Shown: piece by piece, positions 29,955-40,749 of the stretch
Position numbering within the stretch: the stretch's first letter is position 1
Layout of the letters: each line of letters starts with the position of its first letter
Assembly: GCA_031763025.1 (NCBI GenBank)
Contig: JASSKH010000037.1
Location: 3,472,001 to 3,536,000, forward strand
Length of the DNA: 64,000 bases
DNA from: Macrocystis pyrifera
Taxonomy: Eukaryota; Sar; Phaeophyceae; Laminariales; Laminariaceae
Direction: 5' to 3'
Translations under genes and position numbers: made by a program
The notes under the pieces: generated by a model
Seen by the model: the letters and a program-made list of their open reading frames with translations, nothing else
Told to the model about the DNA's origin: nothing
The model's database searches: none

Positions 29955-30375
29955 AGGCAAGGGACCCTGTACAGGGTTTACGTGTTGTGCTACCCTGTGC
30001 AGGGTATACCATCTCTCGGGGTAGCCCTTTCTCATGACCCTGTACAGGGTTCGACCGGAGGACCCTGTACAGGGTTAATGTGTTGTGCTACGCTGTACAG
30101 GGTATACCATCTCTTGGGGTGCTCCTTTCTCGTGACCCTGTACAGGGTTCGACCGGAGGACCCTGTACAGGGTCAGGGCAGTCAGATGCTGGTCGGGGGT
30201 CAACACGTTGACCTCGTACAGGGTCAGACCCTGCACAGGGTCAGGGCAGTCATACACGGTACGGGGATCAATTCGCTGACCCTGTACAGGGTCGAGCGGG
30301 CTTACCCGGTACAGGGTTTATCTCGCGGAACCTGTGCAGAGTTTTGTATTTGGACCCTTTGCAGGGTTGCACCAG
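29955..30375. repeat. Palindrome-rich minisatellite A
   Basis: About 14 copies or near-copies of the 14-bp perfect palindrome ACCCTGTACAGGGT are packed into 420 bp. A higher-order block of roughly 110 bp (palindrome, TACGTGTTGTGCTACCCTG, ATACCATCTCT, palindrome, TTCGACCGGAGG) is present twice near 29955-30180. The same core builds the array at 47930-49265. Confidence 0.9.
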
Positions 30376-30460
30376 CGGACCCTGGGGGCGACTGGTTTGA
30401 CGCATTATATACCCAGCAGATATGTTCTGTTGAGACGCGATCGGGCCATATATATATATA

Positions 30461-30488
30461 CTATTACTATTATTATTATTATTATTAT

Positions 30489-30532
<44 letters not shown>

Positions 30533-30534
30533 CT
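30461..30534. repeat. Compound (TTA)n(TAG)n microsatellite
   Basis: Runs of ATT followed by (TAG)n with no interruption, preceded by (TA)n. Open frames here are artefacts. Confidence 0.95.
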
Positions 30535-30645
30535 GTTATTATTAATATTACATACGCGTGTCGGACACAACGCTCGAAACGCACATGCACATACATACGA
30601 TAAATCCGAAAAATAGGGAAAGAATATGTTGTCCTCAACTGTGCA

Positions 30646-30647
<2 letters not shown>

Positions 30648-30723
<76 letters not shown>
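30648..30723 (+). repeat. 76-base poly-C tract
   Basis: Uninterrupted C from 30648 to 30723. Such length is hard to sequence and clone, so the exact count is uncertain. Confidence 0.9.
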
Positions 30724-33700
30724 ATATGACCACACCGGAAAACGAAAACCTTGTCCACTACGCTGTCCATTTGCAAATCCGCGTCACAAGCGGTTCTATA
30801 GGATGCAGCTTATATCCGTCATATAAATGTAAGGGCACCAACAGACACGTACGAAAAGAACAAACGCAAGCATCTCAAACAGCACGCATATGCATGTGTT
30901 GTCTTCACAGTACACCGTTTTCCTACCTAACTACATCACAGTATACATAGTGTCCGTCCTGTTTTGGTATCCTAGAGATATCCAAATAAATTATGTGGTC
31001 ACATATTGTGAGAAAGCGACAATCAACAAAAAAATGCCAATGATTGCGTTCTCGAATTCATCAAAAACACGTTGTCACTGACTATCAGGTACCAAATTGG
31101 CAAAACCCCCACCTCATACAATCGTTTATATGCTATCATGATGTATTTACGGAGCAAGCTTCTCCAAGGTTGGCGCTCGCTGCGAAACCAAAAATAATAT
31201 AACACACATGTGTGCCTTCACATTCGGCTGTTTTCTCCACCGTAGATAACCCCCCTCTTTAAGGCCATACGACTACGGTCATGCATGACATAAGTACCCC
31301 GGTATATTAGAACGAAGAGAGACTCCCGAGCTCAAGCTGAGTAATCTACCAGCACATGGGAAACGCCTGAAAAATAATGCACTCACACCTTACGAATGGT
31401 ACATCGACGCAGAGGACTACCCCGCATATTCCAACCGAGACCAATTTCCGACGCTGTATCACAAATAGCACATGCATCAGTATAGGGCAACAAAACAACA
31501 ACCCAATATATCCCCCAAAATACTTTTACGTCGTGTGAAATCCAGCTCTGGACGTGCAGTATCCGTCGCCGCCGATGTCCTTGGGTCTGAACACTGTTGC
31601 AAGACACGTACAATAGGGGTAGGAAGGAGAGCACGACATGCGAACACCGACAGGCAAGTGTTAAAAAGCGCAACGATATACCAAAAATGTCGCACATACA
31701 AACATTCGGCAACCTAGTCTCGGGCTGGGCAGAAAATCTCAGCAAAATCATCGTCAAGTTTCCAACTCGTCCCAGAGTGAACGAGAAGCCGAGGGTCAGG
31801 TCAGAGAAAAAGGATTTGACAACGGTTACACAAAAGACGAGTAACCAAAAACCGTAAAAGGTACACAACCATCGACAGAAATGGGTGGCTAGAACGCCAA
31901 CCCATCGCCGGGGTCACACATAATACTTTTAGAAGCTAAATCTCATGGCTACATATGCGGAGGCGTCGACGTGAACTGGTCTCGTGAAAGCAAAGCACTA
32001 GACTATGCAGCCTCCGTTACCCCACCCATGTTATGTTCGGCGTCACAACGTACACAGATACACGGGTTGGAAATAATCTTCTCCGAGGAATCAGCGGGTT
32101 ACATTACGAAATCGCATCACGCTTCTAACCGCGTATCAGAGTATACTCGAGTTGTTGGTACACGGTACATAGGTATACCCCGGCGATTAGTCGTCACAAA
32201 CGGGTACTCGGATAATTCTGAAAATAAAACCCGAGCTCGCCGCGGATAACCCCAGATTCCAGATAACATCAAACGGGTTCAACGAGTACTCGGGTAAACC
32301 CGGGTACTCGGACAACCCGTTTTCGCTTACGATCATCCAGGGGTACCACAAGCTGAAGACAAGGCGTGCACGATTTGACGTCGAAACCAGAACTACAAAC
32401 ACTTACGGCAGTGGACAGAGTGTCGGGTATTCAAAAAGAATAACAAGAAACTACAACACCGTGCAATTAGCTTGCCTTGGTTTTTGTGTTTTTCATCATA
32501 CAGCAGTGGACGCCCGGTGTTAAGAAACGTCAATTTGGTGTCCAGGCTAAATGTCTTATTTTCTTTCCGACCTTAATGTAACTCTTTTGCATAGAATCTA
32601 GAGTTGGTCTCACTGTTGAGTTGTGTTTCTTAACGCAATTTTCGTATTGTTCGCACTATTTTTCTTGACATAGGCGGGAGCCCACTGTATATACTACAGA
32701 TTACCTTGTATTGCTTTGCGCAACTGCACAGCGTAATAAGAATATGTACAAATATAGAGATATGCCGTACGAGTAGTAGTGCCCCTGAACTGAGGACATT
32801 CAGGTATTATACAGTGCAGGACATATTGACGAGATGTGCGCCATAGTAGGTGGCGTTCTCAGGTCTCTCTCTATCTATGTCGGGCAGGTGTCATGGCTCG
32901 AGTCACCGAAAGGCATGCCTATGTTGACCCCGAGGATATCGAATAATATGACAGGCACGCGTGTCAAAAAAAGAGTGGAAAATCTCGATGGACAGGCCAA
33001 GGACGCCGTTTCTGTCGATTTGGAAGGTTTTTATAGATATTGTGAGGCATTCTAAACGGGGGACATGCCGAACTAACAGTACCCGGGTACTTGAACCCGC
33101 CGAGTACCCGGGCTTTGGCCACTCCCAGAACCCGCGGTTTCAAGTCAAACCCGAACCCGTCATGGGTTTTTCCCCACCCGGGTTGTACCCGCCGGGTACC
33201 CGGGTTTCCATCAACCGGGAACCTCTACGTGAAAAACACGGCAAAAGGGGCGGCCCGACGACACACGCACGACAAATGTGTGTGCAGGTCTAAGATTCGG
33301 ACGCCTTTTTTAGCAGAACATCAAGTGCACGTATTCATATGTCAAGTGACCTCCTGGATATATGAATGTAGCCAAAAGTGATTTAATCATTCCACACCCC
33401 ATACCACGCGCGAAGTACTGGACGTGTGTAAACACAATAACACCCTCGTTTGTAGCCAGGATAACCCGAAATCTATCTTATGAATTCGACATTCCGTTGT
33501 ATATGGATACGTCAAGTTATTCATCACGTCCGCTCATCACGGAACTCACACAGCGTTCAATAGGCAACAAGTTCAAGACTCGACTGTGTTGACAGATATA
33601 TGCCACGTAAGCGGTCACACCTTCTCGGAGCGACTGCCAATCACGACACAATTGATTATTGTACAAGGAAACCAACGCCAAAACAAGGTCGTGTACTGGT

Positions 33701-34390
33701 ATGCATGAGGAATTAGGAGGGGCAAGAATATCTCGAACGCGATCAAAATTTTGATGCTTGGTGAATCTCCGTCCTAAAAGATAAACGACCTCACATGGTA
33801 TGCGATCCAGGCTTTCAAGGCTGCTAAGTAGTAGGAGGCGGCGAAGCTGAAGACCACGCTGAAGTACAGTGCCTCTTGAAGTAGTTGCGGGACGATGTCC
33901 TTTTGCCAAATGTATGGCCCCCGTGGGTCGCCGATCTAGATGACACAGCAACGAGCTACTTTTCGACTGCGGGCCATGTTTCCTCCAGCAGTCCGCGATT
34001 ATCGAAAATCACAAAAATGAAGACGGAGAGTCGCTACGGTACCAAGAACAGAAACGTGTACAGGTAGGAGAGCCCAGCGCGGGATACAGGCAAATAGGAA
34101 TGTCGGGCGTGCAGGTGTTCCGTCAGAAAATATTAAACACGAATACGAATGCGCAGCAGGCCATGTTGCAAGTTACACAAATTATTCGCGTCGATCTATG
34201 TCATACTCCGGGGTACAAGATGAGCTGTCACTTCGGGTTCGCCGCTCTTGTATTAATAGTAGAATATTTATTACAGTACATTATTCCACACGCGAGCAAA
34301 CGCGTTAACCGGGGGCAAACCGAAAATAGTAGACCACAACAACAGCAATTGGTCTCGGCGTTTGCTCAAATCGCTGGAGCACACTAAATC
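30724..34390. other. Gene-poor interval
   Basis: No gene could be supported over 3.6 kb. Candidate frames at 31383-31868 (minus), 31597-31857 (plus), 32834-33055 and 33517-33951 (minus) have no recognised domain and overlap one another. A faint relic of repeat family 2 (CCTAGAGATATCC...GTGGTCAC) lies near 30970-31005. Two clusters of ACCCGGGTACTCG-type words occur at 32190-32330 and 33080-33210. Confidence 0.45.
33080..33210. repeat. Cluster of CCCGGGTAC / ACCCG words
   Basis: Short imperfect reiterations of ACCCGGGTAC, AACCCGCCGAGTACCCGGG and GGGTACCCGGGTTTC. The related cluster at 32190-32330 has CGGGTACTCGG and AACCCGGGTACTCGG. They read as a diverged simple repeat. Confidence 0.7.
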
Positions 34391-35200
34391 CGATTTTTCC
34401 GCATAGGAAGACTGTTCAGATTTGCGAAGTTCACAGATGAAAATGCGATCGGGTCGAAATCTGAACCTCAAAATCTGAATTGCGTATGAAGAAGCCTCAG
34501 GCCGTTTCCTATGCGGTTCGATTTCGAGCTTCAGATTAGTATTTTTCGATCTCAAAATCGAATGACCCTACTTATGCAGTCCGATTATGCAAAGTCCGAC
34601 AGGAAATTTTTCGATTTGAGAATCCGATGACCATCAGATTTTCAAATCGAAAAATGGCATGCTCTCTAAATTCAAGATGTTATCCACGACAGCAAACAGC
34701 AGCAGAATGATCGATGAGTTGGATGGTGATACAGCTGTATAGCGACGTTGCTTCGCGCCCGACGCGCGGACGGCGCGTCCCTCCGTGGCCAGACTAGAGT
34801 CGGCTGGCGCGGGCTCGGGCCTAGAGACCAAGAGAAGAGCACCCGGCACGCGTCTCTCCGTGGAGACGTACTCGTAGACTACACCGCAGCTGTACAGCAG
34901 CAGCACCAGAAGCAGCAGTCAAGTCACAAAATCAAACACAAAATACCAAGACAGGTTGACTCTAGCGCCCTCGCCACGTCTCTTCGCCGCCAGACCAGAG
35001 GCAGTCAGCGTGGGCTCGGACGCTTGGGTCCTACGCGCAGGGCAGCGCACCCAGCGCGTCTCTTCGCGGCGCAAAACCACAATAACAGCAGTTGGTCTCC
35101 GCGTTTGCTCGAATCTCCACACGCACAATAAATCTGATTTTTCCGCATAGGAAGACCCTTTCGATTTGACAAGTTAATATCTGAAAATGTAATCGGGTCA

Positions 35201-35272
35201 AAATCTGAAGCTCAAAAATCGAACCGCATAGGAAACGGCTTCCTATGCGGTTCGATTTCGAGCTTCAGATTT
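35201..35272. repeat. Near-perfect 33-bp-arm inverted repeat
   Basis: AAATCTGAAGCTC...CCGCATAGGAA is mirrored by TTCCTATGCGG...GAGCTTCAGATTT around a 4-base centre, with one mismatch and one extra A. The same arm, single, occurs at the outer ends of the block. Confidence 0.88.
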
Positions 35273-35340
35273 GTATTTTTCGATCTCAAAATCGAATGAC
35301 CCTACATATGCAGTCCGATTAGGCAAAATCCGACAGGAAA

Positions 35341-35430
35341 ATTTTCGATTTGAGAATCCGATGACCCAAGTCGTCGGATTTTCGCCCAAAATCCGACGAC
35401 CTGGGTCATCAGATTTTCAAATCGAAAAAT
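35341..35430. repeat. 40-bp-arm inverted repeat
   Basis: TTTCGATTTGAGAATCCGAT... is mirrored by a right arm ending ATTTTCAAATCGAAA around CGCCC, with about three mismatches. The counterpart at 34608-34655 lacks the inner 20 bp of each arm. Confidence 0.88.
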
Positions 35431-36447
35431 GGCATGCTCTCTAAATTCAAGATGTTATCCACGACAGCAAACAGCAGCAGAATGATCGATGAGTTGGATG
35501 GTGATACAGCTGTATAGCGACGTTGCTTCGCGCCCAACGCGCGGACGGCGCGTCCCTCCGTGGCCAGACTAGAGTCGGCTGGCGCGGGCTCGGGCCTAGA
35601 GACCAAGAGGAGAGCACTCGGCACGCGCCTCTCCGTGGATACGTACTCGTAGACTACACCGCAGCTGTACAGCAGCAGCAGTCAGTCACAAAATGAAACA
35701 CAAAATACCAAGACAGGTTGACTCTAGCGCACTCGCCACGTCTCTTCACCACCAGACTAGAGGCAGTCAGCGTGGGCTCGGACGCTTGGGTCCTACGCGC
35801 AGGGCAGCGCACCCAATGCGTCTCTTCGCGGCGCCAAATCACAAAAACAGCAGTTGGTCTTGGGGTTTGCTCGAATCTCTACACGCACAATAAATCTGAT
35901 TTTTCTGCATAGGAAGGCCTTTTCGATTTGTCAAGCTCGTATCTGAAAATGCGATCGTGTCAAAATCTGAAGCTCAAAAATCGAACCGCATAGGAAACGG
36001 CCTCATACTCTTATACTTGGTAACAAGTATTGACAGCAGCAGTGCACTATACATATAAATGGAGCAATTACGACGAGCTGCTGCTGCGCTACTACGACGA
36101 GCACTGTTTTTTCTGCTTGCTGCTGGTACTGCTGTACGACTGCTGCTGTGCTGCCGCATACCACTGCTGTCGAAGGTCAATACATTGTGTGTACGCTCGG
36201 GTACGACTACTACTTGACTGAGGCTATGCTATAAGCCGAGTCTGCTGCCTGGTATGGTCCTCTCTTCTGTGTGCAGCTGCTGTGTGCTATCCGGTGCCAA
36301 AGCCAAAGATCAAACGTCACAGCAGTCATGGCCTATGGGAATTTTGAATTCTGGACCGGAATTATACTCGTACTGCTGTACGTGTGTCTGCTGTGTACGT
36401 AGGAATAGTATACGAGTATCAAAACCTGGTTTCATTTTAGCCGTTGG

Positions 36448-37316
36448 TTGTTTAGGCCAGATCTTATGCAATTTTTTTTTAGGTGATTATATGGCTGTTT
36501 ACGGAGGCTTCGGGGTATCTAGTCCCGTTTCTGATCAGATTTTATCAAAATCACGTCTTATGGGGCCTGTTTGGTGGAAAAAATGTTCCTCCGAGATTTT
36601 ATCACTCATGAAATTCCAGGAAGTGATTTTTTTTGACAGCCTTTTCTGATCAACTCTGAAAGTGATAAAATTTGCTTTTGCACAAGACCTCGGAGGCATT
36701 GTACAATTTTGTATAGGTTACAGACAGGGCTCATGATGGGTCACGACGCTACATGCTTGGTTACTCTTGTACACAGCTGGGCTCCAGCACTTGCGCATCG
36801 GCCACTACGGAGAGAGAGGGCATCAATACCTTGGCCACCATCGCGTCCCTTGCGGCCGCCCAACTGCAGCTGCTCTAGGCAAAACAACTTTGGATACGAA
36901 TAGGACGAGACTACAGCAGTATCAAAACAATCTAACGTTCTTCTTTTCTGACTACGACGGCCGCAAGCAGCTCATGCTCCGCGAGAGCGAGAGCTCCTTG
37001 CTGGTCCAGCGACCCCTTACGTAACTTCCCAGGAGGTTCCACGTTCCGTTCCTTCCTTGGAGGAGCTGGTGGTGAAGGTTGATCGCCCAACCCGGCGTGA
37101 ACGACTCGTTCGTGTCGTGGTCCACGTACGTAGAGTTCAAGGAAACTTCAAGATCTCGGTTCTGTTCTTTTTTTTTTTGTTCTCCCATGAAATAAAACCA
37201 AAAACACCATAAGACGGCACATGGCGCACCGATCTGGTGTGGCTTTTTGCCGCAGGAAAATCCGACTTCCTGCCTTTTTCAATCACTCAAAAAATATTGC
37301 ATAAGATCTGGCCTTA
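36448..37316. mobile_element. Candidate TIR element (about 870 bp)
   Basis: GGCCAGATCTTATGCAATTT at 36453 is mirrored by ATTGCATAAGATCTGGCC ending near 37312, giving terminal inverted repeats of about 25 bp. The interior contains CTTATGGGGCCTGTTTGG and a partly mirrored CTTATGGTGTTTTTGG near 37200-37215 (minus). A small interior frame on the minus strand (36952-37188, TYVDHDTNESFTPGWAINLH) looks protein-like but is unrecognised. No target duplication was resolved. Confidence 0.5.
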
Positions 37317-37654
37317 GGTACATTTGATTTTATAAAAAACTAGAATAAAATACCCGTCTTTGTGATCGCGTCGAAAGTTGTAGTCGCGGAGAAAGGGCGT
37401 CGAGTCGCGAGTGGGATGATGCCCGCGCAAACATAGATTGAGAGGAGGTAATATGGACTTTGAGCAAGCAATGCCCCGGTCTCCGTTGGGTGAGGGTACG
37501 GCATCAACAACGAGGGGAAACCTAGACATCGCGACAAACCACCATCTACAGCGCATATATTATAGATGGCCTACACGTGGAAGCTCAAAGGCGTCAGGCT
37601 TAAAATAACATGGGCGCTCTGCCGCGCGGAGACGCCAACTAGTACACTCTCACC

Positions 37655-37957
37655 ATGGTAGAGCTGTCGATAGCGCTGGTATTGTCTGTTCATCGTCGCC
37701 TTGCAGGTCCGATCACTGCAGCGTCTCCACCGCTGGTACATCACACATCACCCCTTCGGAAAAAAGGTGATGCGTGTCCAAAACCAACGACAGCCCGCCT
37801 CCTTGAGTGCGGCATTGGTAACCAGGACCCACCCCATCAGCTCACCCAGAGATTCGCGCTTGACTACTTCATCTTGAACGGGGCTCCTGCAGACGAGGGT
37901 GCCTTTGGTTGGTGCCTACCGACTTCTCTCGAAGTAGCGACAAATCGAAATGCGTGA
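37655..37957 (+). other. Unrecognised open frame, 100 codons
   Basis: Starts at ATG 37655 in CTCACCATGG context (MVELSIALVLSVHRRLAG) and includes NQDPPHQLTQRFALDYFI. It may be a gene fragment, with a possible acceptor TTGCAG at 37705. No domain, partner or copy was recognised. Confidence 0.22.
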
Positions 37958-38063
37958 TGCGAACCAATGCAGAATAACTGCGAACCAAAAGGGTACGCTC
38001 GAAAAAAATAGGGGTTTCGACATTTGATGTCAGGACTCTTCAAGAGGGGTGAAGCTGGCGATT

Positions 38064-38090
38064 TTCAAATTTCAAAATTCTACGTATCAT
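38064..38090. repeat. Left 27-bp direct repeat of a 5.9-kb segment
   Basis: A 27-bp sequence (TTCAAATTTCAAAATTCTAC plus seven bases) that recurs exactly at 43954-43980. Flanks differ on both sides of both copies. Read on the minus strand it encodes MIRRILKF in an open frame at both places. Confidence 0.85.
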
Positions 38091-38539
38091 AGCCCACAGC
38101 GTGCAGTTGCACTGCACGCGGATCCCAGAGAGGTCCTGCAAACGAAGTTCAAGATTTTGGCCAAAAAGATGAGGCTATCCGGCTGCACGGGGTCTGAGCA
38201 TAATCCTCAGGGTGTGTCCAAACAGAATTATAGCTCAATCGAAAACTCTGGCTCGAACGCCGCGAAACAAAGGCCCGAGAACGTCGGTGCTGGTGTTGTG
38301 GTACGCCTGCTGCCTGTTTACGGGGGGTCTGCGCGGCTATGTTGCCGTGCTAGCTGCGGGTTGGATGCTGTGTACGGCAGTCCTGATGCGATATTTTGAC
38401 GTGGCTGAGGTGACCAGTAGGACGAGCTGAATTGTTGCTGTTCGTGCTTTCGTCTTCCTTTTCGATTCCCGGCCGTCAACTATGTATGTGCCTTCCCGAC
38501 AACACTAGAAAAAGAAGCATGTATGTATCGCGGCCAAAG

Positions 38540-38720
38540 CTCTGTCCCCTCTACTCGGTCATCCGATCATTACCCTGCCAGCAAGCACTACAACAGCAGC
38601 GGCAGTGGTGGTGATTTTCGCATTGGATTTTTTTTTATAAATTTTGAAATACGTCAGCTGTGAGTTCGACTGAATATACGTAGTTGATACTGGGTTGTAA
38701 ATCGTTCATTTTTTCGGAAC
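38540..38720 (+). repeat. Composite of X-segment and OTU-repeat-tail fragments
   Basis: 38545-38615 matches X (CTACTCGGTCATCCGATCAT, then CCAGCAAGCACTACAACAGC), and 38640-38720 matches the OTU-repeat tail (AAATACGTCAGCTGTGAGTT). The pairing shows that the two families have been adjacent at another locus too. Confidence 0.7.
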
Positions 38721-39532
38721 CTAAAATAAGAAGGGGAACATGTTTTGCCCAGGGACCAACCAGCGCCTTGTTTATCATCAATTAATTATCGACTTTCGAT
38801 TTTCGATTTCGATTCTGTTTAGACACACCTTCAGGCTTGCTCAGATAACGAGTGTCTTCAAAAACCCAAGAATTACCAAGTTTATCTTGAATGTAAAGGA
38901 GAGGAGCGGAGGAGCGTGTGTGTCACGCGACGAGAAGAGCCTCAACCACTCAATCGGTCACATTCACAGCCAAAAACGAGTTTCCACCGCTCAGTCTGTC
39001 GTACCCACCTGTATATACAGGTGACATCTTCAATTAGTTGTGCAAGAATATTCCAACCACGCAATAGATCGGACACACGAGCTAAAAATGATCAGGCAAG
39101 CAACATTCCACAAGCCACGTTCCAATTTCGTGTCGTGTGTCATTTTAGCCAATATAACTGGTGGAGCGAATGCAACGCATGAAAAAATAAATAAAAAACA
39201 TTATTTTTCCATTGAAATTTACTGGGACGTGGAACTTGCCCCTGCCAGATTTGCCGAAACAGTGCACACCGATACCAACGTTTCCCGTTGAAATTCACCA
39301 ATACGCATAAGTATTCCACCCCACAAAAAAGGAGAAAATCGGCGTGTCGCCCAAATCTCTGGTCGAGCGCGAGCCCGCCGTCGTGTGTCGCCGAGTGGGT
39401 TATTATGTTTTCGAGCGATTGACTTTTAAGCCAGCAGCTGTACTGATCCACGACATCAAAACAGAGGGCCGTGCGCTCTACCCGTGGGGGTGGATTTCAC
39501 GCACGCCCATGTTCCGTCAAATCGAACTAACG

Positions 39533-40228
39533 TTACGACAAAGGGAAAGAAGGCAAGTTGTTATCGTTGATGCCTCCGGTGGAGGCGCGCTCAACGGCAC
39601 AGTCGACATCGCGCGCCCACTGCTGAAGGTCGCTCCACACGCCGGAATGGACGGATTGGAGAAGGCCTGTCTGCGGTAGACGCAGATCGGTCTGCCGGAA
39701 CTGCCGCACACTCACCCCCCAACCGGGCGGAGGAATGAACGGTGGATAGGCCACGTGAGTGACGTCCCTCCTGAAGGCGAAAAATAAGACAGATCCACCT
39801 CGTTTCTGCTGTCGTCTAGCGAACGCACGCCAACATTCTAAGGGACCGTCCTCCACAGCGTTAAATAGGCCATTCTCATTGTAGGGCAGGCCATCGTCAA
39901 CGCGGACCTCGCGTACTTGGCGAGGAAGAGGCTGGTGTGACAACAATCGCGCGAACCCAGGAAGAGACGATGCCACGACCGCTGCTCCACATAACATGCA
40001 ATCAGTGGTAGGCATCTCGTCATATCCGGTAGAATACCTCCCGTGGCGGATTATATCGTCCAAACAAGAGCGGTGAAAGGTGTGTCCACAAGGCAGCTCG
40101 ACCGTACGGTTATTTGACAGGTGTCTATGGCAGACGCCGCAAAATTCGAGAGAAAGCGCGTCGATGTCCATGAAATGACGTTGACGATCGGCGGACGTCA
40201 AACGAGAGAGGAAAGCCACCTGTTGCAT
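39533..40228 (-). CDS. RING-H2 finger protein linked to the Helitron-like module
   Basis: 231 codons from ATG 40228 to the stop at 39533. Residues about 28-85 form a RING finger: CGVC, then CGHTFHRSC and a distant CMLC, that is C-x2-C...C-x-H-x2-H-x2-C...C-x2-C, the zinc ligand order of RING-H2 ubiquitin ligases. After it come a basic FARRQQKRGG stretch and HVAYPPFIPPPGW...VRQFRQTDLRL. That last module resembles the AAWPPFTPPDIW...VEDFRKGLLR sequence near 41050 in the neighbouring Helitron-like frame, so the two coding pieces share a domain. Length and continuous frame suggest an intact ORF. It could be a captured host gene or an accessory gene of the element. It lies inside the segment bounded by the 27-bp direct repeat. 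Confidence 0.6.
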   Translation of the reverse strand: MQQVAFLSRLTSADRQRHFMDIDALSLEFCGVCHRHLSNNRTVELPCGHTFHRSCLDDIIRHGRYSTGYDEMPTTDCMLCGAAVVASSLPGFARLLSHQPLPRQVREVRVDDGLPYNENGLFNAVEDGPLECWRAFARRQQKRGGSVLFFAFRRDVTHVAYPPFIPPPGWGVSVRQFRQTDLRLPQTGLLQSVHSGVWSDLQQWARDVDCAVERASTGGINDNNLPSFPLS

Positions 40229-40749
40229 CCGAGCAACGGCACGCTAAAGGAGAGAAAAAAACGTCAGAAGACAAAGGGAGGCGACGACGATAATCAACTG
40301 CTCGTAGTCGAAGGCAAACATATACAATCGAGACTTGAGGTCGAAGTGAAAACAAGGTAACGTCGTCCTATTAATAGTAGTGTCCTGCGCCGGTTGTAAT
40401 ACCCTCGAATAATAAACCTATATGCTGCAAGCAGCAACATGTCGTAGAAGCGTCTACATGTCGACGGCGGCGAGATTTCAGGAACGACAGCCGTACTACA
40501 GTAACTGTAAAACAGGGCTAAAGACGAGTACACATGAATGCCGACCGGTCTCCTAACACATATCCCAGCATTTATTAGGCAATAAAACGTGGTGACGGTC
40601 GAGATTAGTAGATGCGTCTGTCTACGGCGTAAACCAGATATTTCGACAAAGCAGGTGGAGATTGGATATAAAAAGGACCATCAATCATTGCAGTCAGCAG
40701 TATACGCTGAACAACGACGAGCACGAGGTACAGCGACTACCACGGATCA

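Larger units (their letters stand above)
34392..36002. repeat. Tandemly duplicated foldback-containing repeat block
   Basis: A ~600-bp segment (34633-35238) recurs at 35408-36002 with few changes (shift 775 bp), and the GATTTTTCYGCATAGGAAG segment occurs three times (about 34392, 35132, 35897). Between the two copies lie two strong inverted repeats (35201-35272 and 35341-35430). Open frames in the GC-rich centre (34748-35131 and 35654-35893) are Arg/Ala-rich and not recognised. Confidence 0.8.

Noticed and set aside
30268-30950. Poly-Gly and poly-Pro frames
   Set aside because: Artefacts of the 76-base C tract and trinucleotide runs.
31383-31868. 161-codon minus frame with hydrophobic start
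   Set aside because: No domain, overlapped by an equally plausible plus frame, and no splice or copy support.
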